Shown: positions 26,487 to 36,269, counted from the first letter of the stretch. The stretch: DNA of 64,000 nucleotides from Biformimicrobium ophioploci (GCF_030270605.1 NZ_BSYJ01000002.1:62001-126000); one strand, 5' to 3'. Program-made: numbers and translations. Notes: generated from the sequence alone by a model not told the origin.

Positions 26487-27749
26487 TCAGATCTCGAAAG
26501 TGTCAGCCAGCTTCTTCTCTACCATCGCTTTCTTCAGGCGCGCGTAGCGCGGGATGCCGTTTGCATATGGCGGGTAGTCCTCACCCTGGATCAGCGGCGC
26601 CAGGTAGGCGCGGCCGGCGTCGGTAATACCAAAGCCATCTTCGCTGATGTATTCGCGCGGCATCATCTTCTCGACGTTGGCCACCTGATCCAGCGGCGCC
26701 TCGCCGATGTGCCAGCGGTACTCATCGCCCTGTTCGCGCACGATGGTCGGCATGATTGCATTCTTGCCGGCAATCGCCGCTTCCACGGCGGCCTTGCCCA
26801 CGGCATAGGCCTGCTCCACATCGGTGGCGGAGGCGATATGGCGCGCGGCGCGCTGCAGGTAATCCGCCAGTGCCCAGTGGTATTTGAAGCCCAGTTCGGA
26901 GCGAATCATGGTGGCCAGGGTCGGCGCCACGCCGCCCAGCTGCTTGTGGCCGAAGGCGTCGGTGGTGCCGGCATCGGCCAGGAAGGTGCCATCGGCATAC
27001 TGGGCGCCCTCGGAGGCGACGATCACGCAGAAGCCGTGCTGCTCGACAGTGTCCTGCACCTTGGCCAGGAATTTCTCTTTATCAAAGGCGATTTCCGGGA
27101 ACAGGATGATATGTGGCGCATCGCCTTCCTGTTCCTGCGCCAGTGCGCCCGCTGCGGCGATCCAGCCGGCGTGGCGGCCCATGACCTCGACGATGAAGAC
27201 CTTGGTGGACGTGGCACACATGGAGGCCACATCCAGGGCCGCTTCCTTGGTGGAAACCGCCACATACTTGGCCACGGAGCCGAAGCCCGGGCAGTTGTCG
27301 GTCAGGGGCAGGTCATTGTCCACAGTCTTGGGTACGTGGATGGCCTGGATCGGGTAGCCCATCTTCTCCGACAGCTGGGAGATCTTCAGGCAGGTATCGG
27401 CGGAATCGCCACCGCCGTTATAGAAGAAGTAACCGATGTCGTGCGCCTTGAATACTTCGATCAGGCGCTCGTACTCGGCGCGGTTCTGCTCCAGGCTCTT
27501 GAGCTTGTAGCGGCAGGAGCCGAATGCGCCGGACGGCGTGTGGCGCAGTGCGGCGATAGTCTCCTCGCTCTCCTGGCTGACGTCGATCAGTTCCTCGCGC
27601 AGCGCGCCGACAATACCGTTCAGGCCGGCGTAAACCTTGCCAATCTGTTCCGGGTACTGGCTGGCGGTCTGGATGACACCGCAGGCGGAGGCGTTGATGA
27701 CTGCCGTAACGCCGCCGGACTGGGCGTAGAACGCGTTTTTCTTGGACAT
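26487..27749 (-). CDS. pfp: Diphosphate (PPi)-dependent 6-phosphofructokinase
   Basis: This 420-aa phosphofructokinase interconverts fructose-6-phosphate and fructose-1,6-bisphosphate using PPi. The phosphate-donor loop reads NGGGDSADT, placing Asp where ATP enzymes have the second Gly of GGDGS, and the next motif is PKTVDND with Lys instead of Gly; both changes mark PPi-dependent enzymes. MGRHAGWIA (fructose-phosphate binding) is intact. Being reversible, it can serve glycolysis and gluconeogenesis. It is divergent from mpl and upstream of ppa on the same strand. Confidence 0.93.
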   Translation of the reverse strand: MSKKNAFYAQSGGVTAVINASACGVIQTASQYPEQIGKVYAGLNGIVGALREELIDVSQESEETIAALRHTPSGAFGSCRYKLKSLEQNRAEYERLIEVFKAHDIGYFFYNGGGDSADTCLKISQLSEKMGYPIQAIHVPKTVDNDLPLTDNCPGFGSVAKYVAVSTKEAALDVASMCATSTKVFIVEVMGRHAGWIAAAGALAQEQEGDAPHIILFPEIAFDKEKFLAKVQDTVEQHGFCVIVASEGAQYADGTFLADAGTTDAFGHKQLGGVAPTLATMIRSELGFKYHWALADYLQRAARHIASATDVEQAYAVGKAAVEAAIAGKNAIMPTIVREQGDEYRWHIGEAPLDQVANVEKMMPREYISEDGFGITDAGRAYLAPLIQGEDYPPYANGIPRYARLKKAMVEKKLADTFEI

Positions 27750-27990
27750 GCTGGACCTGTCAGTTTCGGGGGCAGGTGGGCAGAGGAGGGGGCCGCAAGA
27801 GGGATCGCCACTTGTGTTTTGGACCCGGGTTAGAACGCCTGTCCTGCCTGAGCGGGTTGAGTGTCAAATTTGGCGCGCAGTCTAAAGGATGGGCTGGCAA
27901 AAGCCCAGCCGGCGCGGCCTGGATCACGGGTGAAGCGGCCACTGCGTGGTAAACTGCAGCCATTACCTGCAATAAATTATCCAGATCAGC

Positions 27991-29361
27991 ATGCATATCC
28001 ATATTCTTGGCATCTGCGGCACCTTTATGGGCAGCCTTGCGCAACTGGCGGTTGCCGAAGGCCACAAGGTGACCGGCAGTGACGCCAACGTGTACCCCCC
28101 GATGAGCACCCAGTTGGAGCGCGCGGGCATCGCCCTGACCGAGGGGTATGACCCGGAGCAGCTGGATCCAGCGCCGGACCTGGTGATCATCGGCAATGCC
28201 CTGTCACGCGGTAATCCGGCGGTAGAGGCGGTGCTGGACAAGGGGCTGCCCTATACCTCCGGCGCGCAGTGGCTGTGCGACCATTTCCTCGGCGAGCGCT
28301 GGGTGCTGGCAGTGGCCGGTACCCACGGCAAGACCACCACCGCGAGCATGCTGGCGTGGATCCTGGAAGAGGCCGGCATGGCGCCCGGGTTCCTGATTGG
28401 CGGGGTGCCGGATAACTTTGGCGTGTCCGCACGTCTCGGTGATACCCCGTTTTTCGTGGTGGAGGCGGACGAATACGACACCGCCTTCTTCGACAAGCGC
28501 TCCAAGTTTGTGCACTACCGCCCGCGCACCCTGATCCTCAATAACCTGGAATTTGACCACGCCGATATATTCGACGACCTGGCGGCGATCAAGAAACAGT
28601 TCCATCACCTGGTCCGCACGGTGCCCGGCAGCGGCCTGATCGTGTCCTCGGCGGAAGAAAACCTGGAATCGGTGCTGGAAATGGGGCGCTGGACCGAGGT
28701 GCAGCGCTTCGGGCTCGAAAATGGCGGCGCCCGCGTCGGTGACTGGTGCGCGGTCGGAATCAACACCGATGCAAGCCGCTTCGACGTACTGTTCCGCGAT
28801 GAAAAAATGGCCACGGTGGAGTGGCAGCAGACCGGCCTGCACAGTGTGCGTAACGGGCTTGCGGCCATGGCAGCGGCACGCCATGTCGGGGTGGATCCGG
28901 CCGTGGCGGCCGCGGCACTCGGCACCTTCACTGGCGTCAAGCGGCGCATGGAATGCCTGGGCGAAGTGGCGGGTGTCCATGTATACGACGATTTTGCCCA
29001 TCATCCCACCGCAATTGCCACGACTCTGGATGGGTTGCGCGCTAAAGTCGGCAGCGACCGGGTTATTGCCCTGATCGAGCCGCGCTCCAACACCATGCGA
29101 ATGGGAATCCACCAGGATCGGCTGGCGCAATCCTGTGCCGGTGCCGACGTGGTGCTCTGGTACCAGCCGGACGGCATGGACTGGTCACTCGACAGCGTTG
29201 TGCACCAGTCCAATGTGCCGGCCAAGATCGTCAATACCATCGAAGGCGCGGTGGAAACCGTCGCGCAGCTGGCGGAATCCGGCGCCCATGTGGTGGTGAT
29301 GAGCAACGGCGGCTTCGGCGGAATACACCAGAAGATTCTCGCGGCGCTCGCACAGCGGTAG
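27991..29361 (+). CDS. mpl: UDP-N-acetylmuramate:L-Ala-gamma-D-Glu-meso-DAP ligase
   Basis: Mpl (456 aa; E. coli 457) recycles murein tripeptide by ligating it to UDP-MurNAc. It shows the N-terminal dinucleotide-like HILGICGTFMGSLA, the ATP loop VAGTHGKTTTASML (about residues 107-120), FFVVEADEYDTAFFDKR and the Mur C-terminal YDDFAHHPTAI motif. ubiX follows 36 nt downstream. It is divergent from pfp, with the 240-bp gap holding both promoters. Confidence 0.96.
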   Translation: MHIHILGICGTFMGSLAQLAVAEGHKVTGSDANVYPPMSTQLERAGIALTEGYDPEQLDPAPDLVIIGNALSRGNPAVEAVLDKGLPYTSGAQWLCDHFLGERWVLAVAGTHGKTTTASMLAWILEEAGMAPGFLIGGVPDNFGVSARLGDTPFFVVEADEYDTAFFDKRSKFVHYRPRTLILNNLEFDHADIFDDLAAIKKQFHHLVRTVPGSGLIVSSAEENLESVLEMGRWTEVQRFGLENGGARVGDWCAVGINTDASRFDVLFRDEKMATVEWQQTGLHSVRNGLAAMAAARHVGVDPAVAAAALGTFTGVKRRMECLGEVAGVHVYDDFAHHPTAIATTLDGLRAKVGSDRVIALIEPRSNTMRMGIHQDRLAQSCAGADVVLWYQPDGMDWSLDSVVHQSNVPAKIVNTIEGAVETVAQLAESGAHVVVMSNGGFGGIHQKILAALAQR

Positions 29362-29397
29362 AATGGCTGCCAATTTGCGTTCCGGGGGCCGTTAGCC

Positions 29398-30018
29398 TTG
29401 CCTGACAATCAATTCGAAAAAACCGTCACCCTGGCCATTACCGGCGCCTCGGGTGCCCAGTACGGCCTGCGCCTGTTGCAGTGCCTGCTGGCGGCCGATT
29501 GCCGGGTGTGGCTGCTGGTCAGCGATGCCGCGCGTATCGTGATCAGCACCGAGACCGATTACGAGCTGCCGGAAGACAAGGCGGACTGGCCGGCGTTTTT
29601 TGCCGGGCACTTTCCGCACCGGGACGGCCAGCTGCAGTGGTTCACGGCGAAGGACTGGTTTTCCCCGGTCGCCTCTGGCAGCAGCAGCCCGGTCAGCACC
29701 GTGATCTGCCCGGCCAGTGGCGGCACCCTGTCGGCGGTGGCCTGCGGGGCTTCCAACAACCTGATCGAGCGCGCCGCAGATGTGGCCCTCAAGGAGCGCC
29801 GCCAGCTGATCCTGGTGCCGCGTGAGGCGCCGATGTCAGAAATTCACCTGGAGAACATGCTGAAGCTGACCCGCATGGGGGCGGTCATGATCCCGGCCAG
29901 TCCCGGCTTCTACCAGCGTCCGAAGACGGTGGCAGACATGGTGGACTTTGTAGTGGCGCGTATCCTCGACCAGCTCGGGCTCGCGCAGAAGCTATTGCCC
30001 AAGTGGGGCGAAGAATAG
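29398..30018 (+). CDS. ubiX: Flavin prenyltransferase UbiX
   Basis: UbiX (206 aa) makes prenylated FMN for the decarboxylase UbiD in ubiquinone synthesis. It has the FMN-binding TGASGAQYGLRLL, the PASGGTLSAVACGASNNLIERAADV block, LVPREAPMSEIHLENM and the C-terminal FYQRPKTVADMVDFVVARILD. The start is TTG at 29398, where similarity begins; no ATG fits. The Shine-Dalgarno is weak. It follows mpl closely and precedes the RND gene by 50 nt. Confidence 0.94.
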   Translation: MPDNQFEKTVTLAITGASGAQYGLRLLQCLLAADCRVWLLVSDAARIVISTETDYELPEDKADWPAFFAGHFPHRDGQLQWFTAKDWFSPVASGSSSPVSTVICPASGGTLSAVACGASNNLIERAADVALKERRQLILVPREAPMSEIHLENMLKLTRMGAVMIPASPGFYQRPKTVADMVDFVVARILDQLGLAQKLLPKWGEE

Positions 30019-30068
30019 GCGCCGCCAGGCCGCCGAAAAGATTTCACAATAAGGATTTTCCTGACCGA

Positions 30069-32750
30069 ATGGTTATTTTTACAAGACTCTTCAAGCGCCT
30101 GCAGGCGGCTTACGAAAACCTGGTTACCGCGCATCCGGGCTGGGTGCTGGGTGTGCTGGCATTACTGACCATCGCTGCGATTGCCGGCCTGCCGCGTTTC
30201 AAGCTTGACGCGTCCGCCGACAGCCTCACCCTGGAGTCCGATACCTCGGTGGACTACTACCGCGAGATTTACGAGCGCTATGACAGCGGCGATTTCCTGG
30301 TGGTGACCTATCGATCGCGCGGTGTGGATCTGATGAGCGACGAGGCGCTGTCCAGTATCCGCCGCCTGAGTGACGAGCTGGCGGAGCTGCCGGGAGTCAC
30401 CAGCGTGCAGAGCATTCTCGATGTGCCGCTGCTGTACAGCCCCAAGCCCAGTTACTCGGAACTTTCCAGCAATGTGCGCACCCTGGAAACGGAAGACACA
30501 GACAGGGACCTGGCACGCACGGAGTTCCTGGAGAGTCCGCTGTATCGCGAGCTGATCCTCAGTGAGGACGGCCAAACGACCGCACTGCTGGTGAACCTGG
30601 ACATCGATGAAACCGGGCTGGCACTGGTACGCGAGCGCAATGAATTGCGTCGCCAGAAGAGTAGTGAAGGCCTGGATGAAGCGCAGCAACAGCGACTCGA
30701 TACTGTTTCAGCGGAATACCTGACGCACCGCACCGCAGCGGATGCGCAGGCACGGGAGCGTGTGTCAGAGGTGCGTGCCATCCTCGACAACTATCGCGGC
30801 GAAGCCGAGCTGTTCCTCGGCGGCGTAACCATGATTACTGCGGATATGATCGCGTTTATCCAGAGTGATCTGGTGGTGTTCGGCGCGGGCATCGTGCTGT
30901 TTATCATCCTGACCCTGGCGCTGATCTTCCGCCAGCTGCGCTGGGTGCTGCTACCACTGACAACCTGTGTGCTGAGTGTGGTGCTGATGCTGGGTCTGCT
31001 CAGCTGGCTCGACTGGCGCCTGACCGTAATCTCCTCCAACTTTGTGGCGCTGCTGCTGATTATCACCCTCGCCATCACCATTCACCTGGCGGTACGTTAC
31101 CGCGAGTTCCTGGCGGAAAACCAGGACTGGGACAAACGCACCCTGGCGCTGGAAACCGTGCGCTTTATGGCGCGGCCCTGCCTGTACACTGCGTTGACCA
31201 CCGCTGCGGCTTTCACCTCCCTGGTGGTGAGTGGTATCCGTCCGGTGATCGATTTTGGCTGGATGATGACCATGGGGGTGGGCCTGGCACTGGTGCTGGC
31301 TTTCCTGATGATTCCGGCCGGTGTCATGCTGCTGCCGAAGCGCCAGGTCAACCACCGTGCGGATAGTTCCCACGCGTTTACCCTGCGCTTTTCCGAATTT
31401 ACCGAGCGCAACGGCAGTCTGGTATTGCTGGTGGCCTTTATCGCTGCGCTGCTGAGTGCCGTGGGCATTTCCCAGCTGAAAGTGGAAAACCGCTTTATCG
31501 ATTACTTCGATGAGTCCACCGAGATCTACCAGGGTATGTCGGTGATCGACCAGCGCCTCGGTGGCACCACGCCGCTGGATATCGTCATCAATCGTGCGCC
31601 GGAAGAGGCGGAAGAGGACTTCGGTGCGTTCGGTGAAGGTATCGAGGATTCGGAATACGGCAGTGCCGACGAATTCTCAGCCGAAGACCCGTTCGCCGCG
31701 GAGGACCCGTTTGCCGGCGGCGATGAGTTCGGCGAGGAAGAGGACCCGTTTGGCGATGCCGGCACGGACGATGCCGCGGAAGAGCCGGTGGCAACCTACT
31801 GGTTTACCCGCGCCGGGCTCGGCCAGCTGGAACAGCTGCACGATTTCCTGGAGGCGCAGCCGGAAATCGGCAAGGTGCAGTCCCTCGCGATCACCTACAA
31901 GATTGCACGCGACCTCAACGATGGCTCGCTCAATGACTTCGAGCTGGCTGTCGCGCGCCAGAGCCTGCCGGACGACATCAACGCAGTACTGGTCGACCCG
32001 TACCTGTCGCCGGAGATCAACCAGACCCGCATCAGCCTGCGCGTGATGGAAACCGACCCGAACCTGCGCCGGGTGGAGCTGATCGAGCGTATCCGCAATT
32101 ATGCGGTCAACGAAGTCGGCTTCGCGGAAGAGGATGTACAGTTCACCGGTATGCTGGTGCTGTATAACAACATGCTGCAGAGCCTGTTCAAGTCCCAGAT
32201 CCTGACCCTGGCGGCGGTCTTCCTTGGCATCCTCGGCATGTTCCTGATCCTGTTCCGCTCGCTGTCGCTGGCATTGATCGCGCTGCTGCCGAATATCCTC
32301 GCAGCCTGTGTGGTACTGGGTGGCATGGGCCTTGCGGGAATCCCGCTGGACATGATGACCATTACCATTGCGGCGATTACCGTGGGAATCGGTGTGGACC
32401 ACGCGATTCACTACATCTATCGCTTCCGCGCCGAATTCGCCAAGGATCGCAATTACCTGGCCACCATGCACCGCAGCCACGCATCTATCGGGCGTGCCAT
32501 GTTCTACACCGCCATCACCATCATTGTGGGCTTCTCGATCCTGGCGCTGTCCAAGTTTGTGCCGTCGATCTACTTTGGCCTGCTGACCGCGCTGGCAATG
32601 AGTGCCGCGCTGCTGGGCTCGCTCACGCTGCTGCCGAAGCTGTTACTGGTATTCAAGCCGCTGGGGCCGGAAGCGTCCGCAGAGGCGGAGCCGGAAAAAC
32701 AGATGGAGCAGGAGAGGGTGGCTGTGGAGGAGCAGCACCAGGGCTGCTAG
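30069..32750 (+). CDS. RND/MMPL-superfamily exporter
   Basis: An 893-aa predicted inner-membrane transporter with two repeated halves. Each half has one helix before a large periplasmic loop and a five-helix bundle (about residues 255-420 and 700-870); the helices contain the RND-typical acidic/polar positions. Motifs LDASADSLTLESD after helix 1 and GIGVDHAIHYIYRFR near 775 are typical of the uncharacterised 'predicted exporters of the RND superfamily', some of which move lipids or hopanoids. The second loop holds an unusual acidic insertion (about 510-572). The ATG at 30069 was preferred to an earlier ATG at 30003 inside ubiX. No adaptor or outer-membrane partner is adjacent; the substrate is unknown. 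Confidence 0.85.
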   Translation: MVIFTRLFKRLQAAYENLVTAHPGWVLGVLALLTIAAIAGLPRFKLDASADSLTLESDTSVDYYREIYERYDSGDFLVVTYRSRGVDLMSDEALSSIRRLSDELAELPGVTSVQSILDVPLLYSPKPSYSELSSNVRTLETEDTDRDLARTEFLESPLYRELILSEDGQTTALLVNLDIDETGLALVRERNELRRQKSSEGLDEAQQQRLDTVSAEYLTHRTAADAQARERVSEVRAILDNYRGEAELFLGGVTMITADMIAFIQSDLVVFGAGIVLFIILTLALIFRQLRWVLLPLTTCVLSVVLMLGLLSWLDWRLTVISSNFVALLLIITLAITIHLAVRYREFLAENQDWDKRTLALETVRFMARPCLYTALTTAAAFTSLVVSGIRPVIDFGWMMTMGVGLALVLAFLMIPAGVMLLPKRQVNHRADSSHAFTLRFSEFTERNGSLVLLVAFIAALLSAVGISQLKVENRFIDYFDESTEIYQGMSVIDQRLGGTTPLDIVINRAPEEAEEDFGAFGEGIEDSEYGSADEFSAEDPFAAEDPFAGGDEFGEEEDPFGDAGTDDAAEEPVATYWFTRAGLGQLEQLHDFLEAQPEIGKVQSLAITYKIARDLNDGSLNDFELAVARQSLPDDINAVLVDPYLSPEINQTRISLRVMETDPNLRRVELIERIRNYAVNEVGFAEEDVQFTGMLVLYNNMLQSLFKSQILTLAAVFLGILGMFLILFRSLSLALIALLPNILAACVVLGGMGLAGIPLDMMTITIAAITVGIGVDHAIHYIYRFRAEFAKDRNYLATMHRSHASIGRAMFYTAITIIVGFSILALSKFVPSIYFGLLTALAMSAALLGSLTLLPKLLLVFKPLGPEASAEAEPEKQMEQERVAVEEQHQGC

Positions 32751-32799
32751 TACTGCCTGGTGCGCGGCTCTTGATGCGAAGGTAGCGCGCCAGGGTGTG

Positions 32800-32883
32800 G
32801 TTTTCAAAACCGTTGCGACAGGGACGTCGCGAACGGAGCCACATGGATGTGTTTATGCGTTTTTGAAAACGATACCCTGTCGC
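32800..32883. repeat. Crossed inverted repeats in the RND / ppiC convergent gap
   Basis: Two inverted-repeat pairs interleave. GTTTTCAAAAC (32800-32810) matches GTTTTTGAAAAC (32859-32870) in inverse orientation, and GCGACAGGG (32815-32823) matches CCCTGTCGC (32875-32883). The order left1-left2-right1-right2 allows a pseudoknot or alternative folds. A competing hairpin TTGCGAC...GTCGCGAA lies at 32814-32832. It may terminate one or both convergent genes; no long T-tract is present. Confidence 0.6.
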
Positions 32884-32910
32884 GCTGCCGCCAAAATGTC
32901 TGTCATGAAG

Positions 32911-33198
32911 TCAGTCGTTGCGACTGGTCACTTCCACCAGGTGATAGCCGAACTGCGTTTTTACCGGCCCCTGTACCGCGCCGATTTCGCTGTCTTTGGA
33001 AAATACCACCTCGTCGAATTCCGGCACCATCATACCCTTGGCAAACTCGCCCAGGTCGCCGCCCTGGCGGCCGGACGGGCAGTTGGAGTACTGCTTCGCG
33101 ACTTCCGCAAAATCCGCACCGTCGGCGATCTGCTGCTTCAGCTCATTACACTGCTTTTCGGTTGCCACCAGAATGTGGCGTGCACTGGCACTGGACAT
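32911..33198 (-). CDS. ppiC: Parvulin-type peptidyl-prolyl cis-trans isomerase
   Basis: This 95-aa stand-alone parvulin domain (E. coli PpiC 93 aa) has the conserved ARHILVATE, FAEVAKQYSNCPSGRQGGDLGEF and GPVKTQFGYHLVEV blocks, including the active-site His and Cys positions. It catalyses cis-trans isomerisation of X-Pro bonds in the cytoplasm; no signal peptide is present. It ends in the convergent gap with the RND gene and follows the zinc peptidase gene by 85 nt. Confidence 0.94.
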   Translation of the reverse strand: MSSASARHILVATEKQCNELKQQIADGADFAEVAKQYSNCPSGRQGGDLGEFAKGMMVPEFDEVVFSKDSEIGAVQGPVKTQFGYHLVEVTSRND

Positions 33199-33283
33199 TT
33201 TGCTCTCCCAAAATTTGGTTCAGGTAAAAGTTGTGGCCATAGTATCAGGTCTGGGTATCAGGTTTAGATATCAGGTCCGGGAC

Positions 33284-34201
33284 TCAGAGTTTGAGCCCCG
33301 CCATGGCCGCAAAGGTATCGCACTGGTTCACGTCACCGCTTGCCAGGCCCTTGCGAAACCAGAAGCTGCGCTGTTCGGCACTGCCGTGGGTAAACGCATC
33401 CGGCATTACGCCGCGGCCCATGCGCCGCATGATGGTGTCGTCGCCCACCGCGGTGGCGGCGCGTAGGCCTTCCTCCAGGTCACCGGGTTCCAGAATCTGG
33501 CGTTGGCGCTGTGCATGGTGTGCCCACACACCGGCAAAGCAGTCGGCCTGCAGTTCCAGCATCACGGACAGGCGGTTGCCGGTGGCTTTATCCGCGCGCA
33601 TCCGCATCTGCTGCACCTTGGCCGAGGTGCCGAGCAGGTTCTGCACATGGTGGCCGATTTCATGGGCAATTACGTAGGCGAAGGCAAAGTCGCCGGGGGC
33701 GCCCATCTTGCGCAGCTCCCCGAGAAAATCGAGATCCAGGTAAACCTTCGCATCACCCGGGCAGTAAAACGGCCCCACAGCGGCGGAATTCAGGCCGCAG
33801 GCAGACATTACCCGGTCGTCGTACAGAACCAGTGTGGGGGCGCGGTAGCCGGAGCCCGCCGCTTTGAATAGCGATCCCCAGGTGTCTTCGGTATCCGCAA
33901 GTATCACGGAGACGAAGTCGGCCACCTCATCGGTGGGGCCCGCAGGCGCACCGGGCTTGCCCGCAGTTTCCCCGGTTGCGGCCGTGTCCGCGTGCTGGGG
34001 GCCGAACAGGTTGCCGAAGCCGCCGCTCTTGAAAAACCACAGGCCGCCAAGCACCAGCAGGATCAGCCAGCCGCTCTTGAAGCGGAACAGCAGCGGCAGC
34101 AGGGCAATCAGGTTGCCGCGCCCCATACCGAGTCCGCCCGGGGCCTTCTCGCCACGCCTGTCCTCGATATTGCTGCTTCGCCTGCCTTTTCGCCAACGCA
34201 T
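33284..34201 (-). CDS. YpfJ-type neutral zinc metallopeptidase
   Basis: A 305-aa protein of the putative neutral zinc metallopeptidase family. A charged N-terminus is followed by one membrane helix (about residues 44-57, GWLILLVLGGLWFF), a Gly/Pro linker and the catalytic domain with MSACGLNSAAVGPFYCPGD, the zinc motif AHEIGHHVQNLLG and MLELQADCFAGVWAHH (third ligand). The domain is expected to face the periplasm. It is divergent from the LON-domain gene. The physiological substrate is unknown. Confidence 0.92.
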   Translation of the reverse strand: MRWRKGRRSSNIEDRRGEKAPGGLGMGRGNLIALLPLLFRFKSGWLILLVLGGLWFFKSGGFGNLFGPQHADTAATGETAGKPGAPAGPTDEVADFVSVILADTEDTWGSLFKAAGSGYRAPTLVLYDDRVMSACGLNSAAVGPFYCPGDAKVYLDLDFLGELRKMGAPGDFAFAYVIAHEIGHHVQNLLGTSAKVQQMRMRADKATGNRLSVMLELQADCFAGVWAHHAQRQRQILEPGDLEEGLRAATAVGDDTIMRRMGRGVMPDAFTHGSAEQRSFWFRKGLASGDVNQCDTFAAMAGLKL

Positions 34202-34298
34202 AATGGGCCCGCAAATTTAATGACACTTCTGCAAACTATAGATGCTCTGTCGGGATTATCATTGTCCAGAGGAAAGCCACATCAAATACGGAGAGGCA

Positions 34299-34877
34299 GT
34301 GACCAGAATTCCCCTGTTTCCGCTACGTACCGCCCTGTTTCCGGGGGTGACCCTGCCGTTGCGTATCTTCGAGCAGCGTTACCTGCGCCTGGTCAGCGAA
34401 TCCATGCGCGCTGGGGAGGGCTTTGGTATTGCGCTGATCCGCAGTGGGCGTGAGGTTGGCGGGTCTGCCGATGTCTGGCCGTATGGCCTCTTGGTGGAGA
34501 TTGTGGACTGGAGCCAGGGCGAGGGCGGCCTGCTCAATATTGCGGTGAGTGGCCATCGCCGTTTTCGCATTCTGCAAACCGAGCCCGAAGAAGACGGTTT
34601 GCTGTACGCCGAGGTGGAGTGGTTACCACCGGAGCAAATTGAGCCGGTACCGGAGGATTGTGACGGGCTGGTAGCACTGCTTGAGGAACTCAAGACGCAT
34701 GCGGCGATGATGCACCTGGGGTTTGAGCCCGTGGAGAGCGCCAACGCCCTGTCCTGGCAACTGGCGCAGCTTCTGCCACTGGATGACGCCGAACGCGAGG
34801 ATCTGCTCGCCATGGCCACGCCGCTGGAGCGCATTGCGCGCATTGCCGAGAGCGTAAAGCGCTGGGCGGTGGACTGA
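34299..34877 (+). CDS. LON peptidase substrate-binding domain protein
   Basis: A 192-aa protein made only of the Lon N-terminal (substrate-binding) domain: RIPLFPLRTALFPGVTLPLRIFEQRYLRLV, VDWSQGEGGLLNIAVSGHRRFRI and WQLAQLLPLDDAEREDLL. There is no AAA+ or protease part. The start was set at the GTG at 34299, which has GGAGAGG directly upstream and gives the family N-terminus; an earlier ATG at 34242 lacks both. Its function is unknown, probably protein binding or quality control. Confidence 0.88.
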   Translation: MTRIPLFPLRTALFPGVTLPLRIFEQRYLRLVSESMRAGEGFGIALIRSGREVGGSADVWPYGLLVEIVDWSQGEGGLLNIAVSGHRRFRILQTEPEEDGLLYAEVEWLPPEQIEPVPEDCDGLVALLEELKTHAAMMHLGFEPVESANALSWQLAQLLPLDDAEREDLLAMATPLERIARIAESVKRWAVD

Positions 34878-34967
34878 AGCTTGCGCTGAGTCCGGCGACA
34901 GTGCGCGTTTTTACCGTACAATGGCAGTCCTGTAATCAGTTATTTTTTGTTTTTAGGGGTGGGTTGC

Positions 34968-36269
34968 ATGGATAGCACCGTTTTGAAAAAAATCATTTCT
35001 CGCAAGTCGACGCGCAACGCGACAACCGATCTGGACAGGATGGGGCAGGCCGCGCGCAGTGCGAGTCGCGTCATGGCGCTGGCCGACTCCAGCGCGAAGA
35101 ACCAGGCGCTGACCTGTATCGCTGCGGAAATCGACGCGCACCGGGCTGAAATCATTGCTGCCAACCGTATCGATATGGATGCCGGCGAAGCCAAGGGGCT
35201 GGACAGCGCATTGCTGGACCGGTTACTGCTGACCCAGGCGCGTGTGGATGCCATGATCGAGGGGCTGCAGCAGGTTGCCGCGCTGCCGGATCCTGTCGGT
35301 GAAGTCTCTGAACTTAAGTACCGCCCCAGTGGCATCCAGCTCGGACGCATGCGGGTGCCGCTCGGTGTGGTGGGCATCATTTATGAATCGCGCCCGAATG
35401 TGACCGTGGATGCCGCCAGCCTGTGCCTGAAGTCCGGCAACGCCGCAATCCTGCGTGGCGGCAGTGAGGCACTGAACTCCAACAGTGCCATTGCGGCCTG
35501 TATTCGCCGCGGCCTCGCCGCAGCCGGCCTGCCGGAAACTGCTGTGCAGGTGATCGAGACCGCTAACCGCGCTGCCGTGGGCGCGTTGCTCACCATGGAC
35601 AAATATGTGGATGTGCTGGTGCCGCGCGGTGGCCGCGGGTTAATCGAGCGGGTCAGCCGCGAGGCGCGCATGCCGGTGATCAAGCACCTCGACGGTATCT
35701 GTCACGTTTATATCGATGACAAGGCAGATCTTGAGAAGGCCCACCAGATTGCCCTGAATGCCAAGACACACCGCTATGGCGTCTGCAACGCGATGGAGAC
35801 CCTGCTGGTTGCCGAAGGGGTGGCGAAAGACGTGTTGCCGCGCCTGGCGGAAGATTACCGTACGGCCGGCGTGGAGCTGCGCGGCTGTGCCCGCACCCGG
35901 GTGATCATTCCCGGGAGCCTGGCGGCCACCGAGCAGGACTGGCACACGGAATACCTGGCGCCGGTGCTGTCCATCCGCATCGTCGCCGATATGGATGCCG
36001 CCATGGACCATATCGCCAGTTACAGCTCCGGCCATACCGAGGCCATCGTAACCGAGGATTACAGCCGCGCGCGCCGATTCCTGGCGGCGGTCGACTCCAG
36101 CTCGGTGATGGTGAATGCCTCCACCCGTTTCGCCGATGGCTTCGAATACGGTCTCGGCGCGGAAATCGGTATCAGCACCGACAAAATCCACGCCCGCGGC
36201 CCGGTTGGCCTCGAGGGGCTTACCTCGCAGAAGTGGGTAGTGTTCGGCGATGGCCAGATACGCGAGTAA
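34968..36269 (+). CDS. proA: Gamma-glutamyl phosphate reductase
   Basis: ProA reduces gamma-glutamyl phosphate to glutamate semialdehyde in proline synthesis. It shows [30 protein letters not shown], the catalytic [11 protein letters not shown] (Cys near residue 273), [13 protein letters not shown], and the C-terminal [27 protein letters not shown]. The ATG at 34968 with AGGGG upstream is preferred to 34947. Length (433 aa) is normal. proB is not adjacent. nadD follows after 12 nt, an arrangement seen in pseudomonads. Confidence 0.96.
   Translation: MDSTVLKKIISRKSTRNATTDLDRMGQAARSASRVMALADSSAKNQALTCIAAEIDAHRAEIIAANRIDMDAGEAKGLDSALLDRLLLTQARVDAMIEGLQQVAALPDPVGEVSELKYRPSGIQLGRMRVPLGVVGIIYESRPNVTVDAASLCLKSGNAAILRGGSEALNSNSAIAACIRRGLAAAGLPETAVQVIETANRAAVGALLTMDKYVDVLVPRGGRGLIERVSREARMPVIKHLDGICHVYIDDKADLEKAHQIALNAKTHRYGVCNAMETLLVAEGVAKDVLPRLAEDYRTAGVELRGCARTRVIIPGSLAATEQDWHTEYLAPVLSIRIVADMDAAMDHIASYSSGHTEAIVTEDYSRARRFLAAVDSSSVMVNASTRFADGFEYGLGAEIGISTDKIHARGPVGLEGLTSQKWVVFGDGQIRE

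Noticed and set aside
26442-27833. Plus-strand open frame of about 460 codons opposite the phosphofructokinase
   Set aside because: The minus strand carries all phosphofructokinase motifs; the plus-strand frame is His/Gly/Leu-rich and begins inside an intergenic stretch without a start signal.
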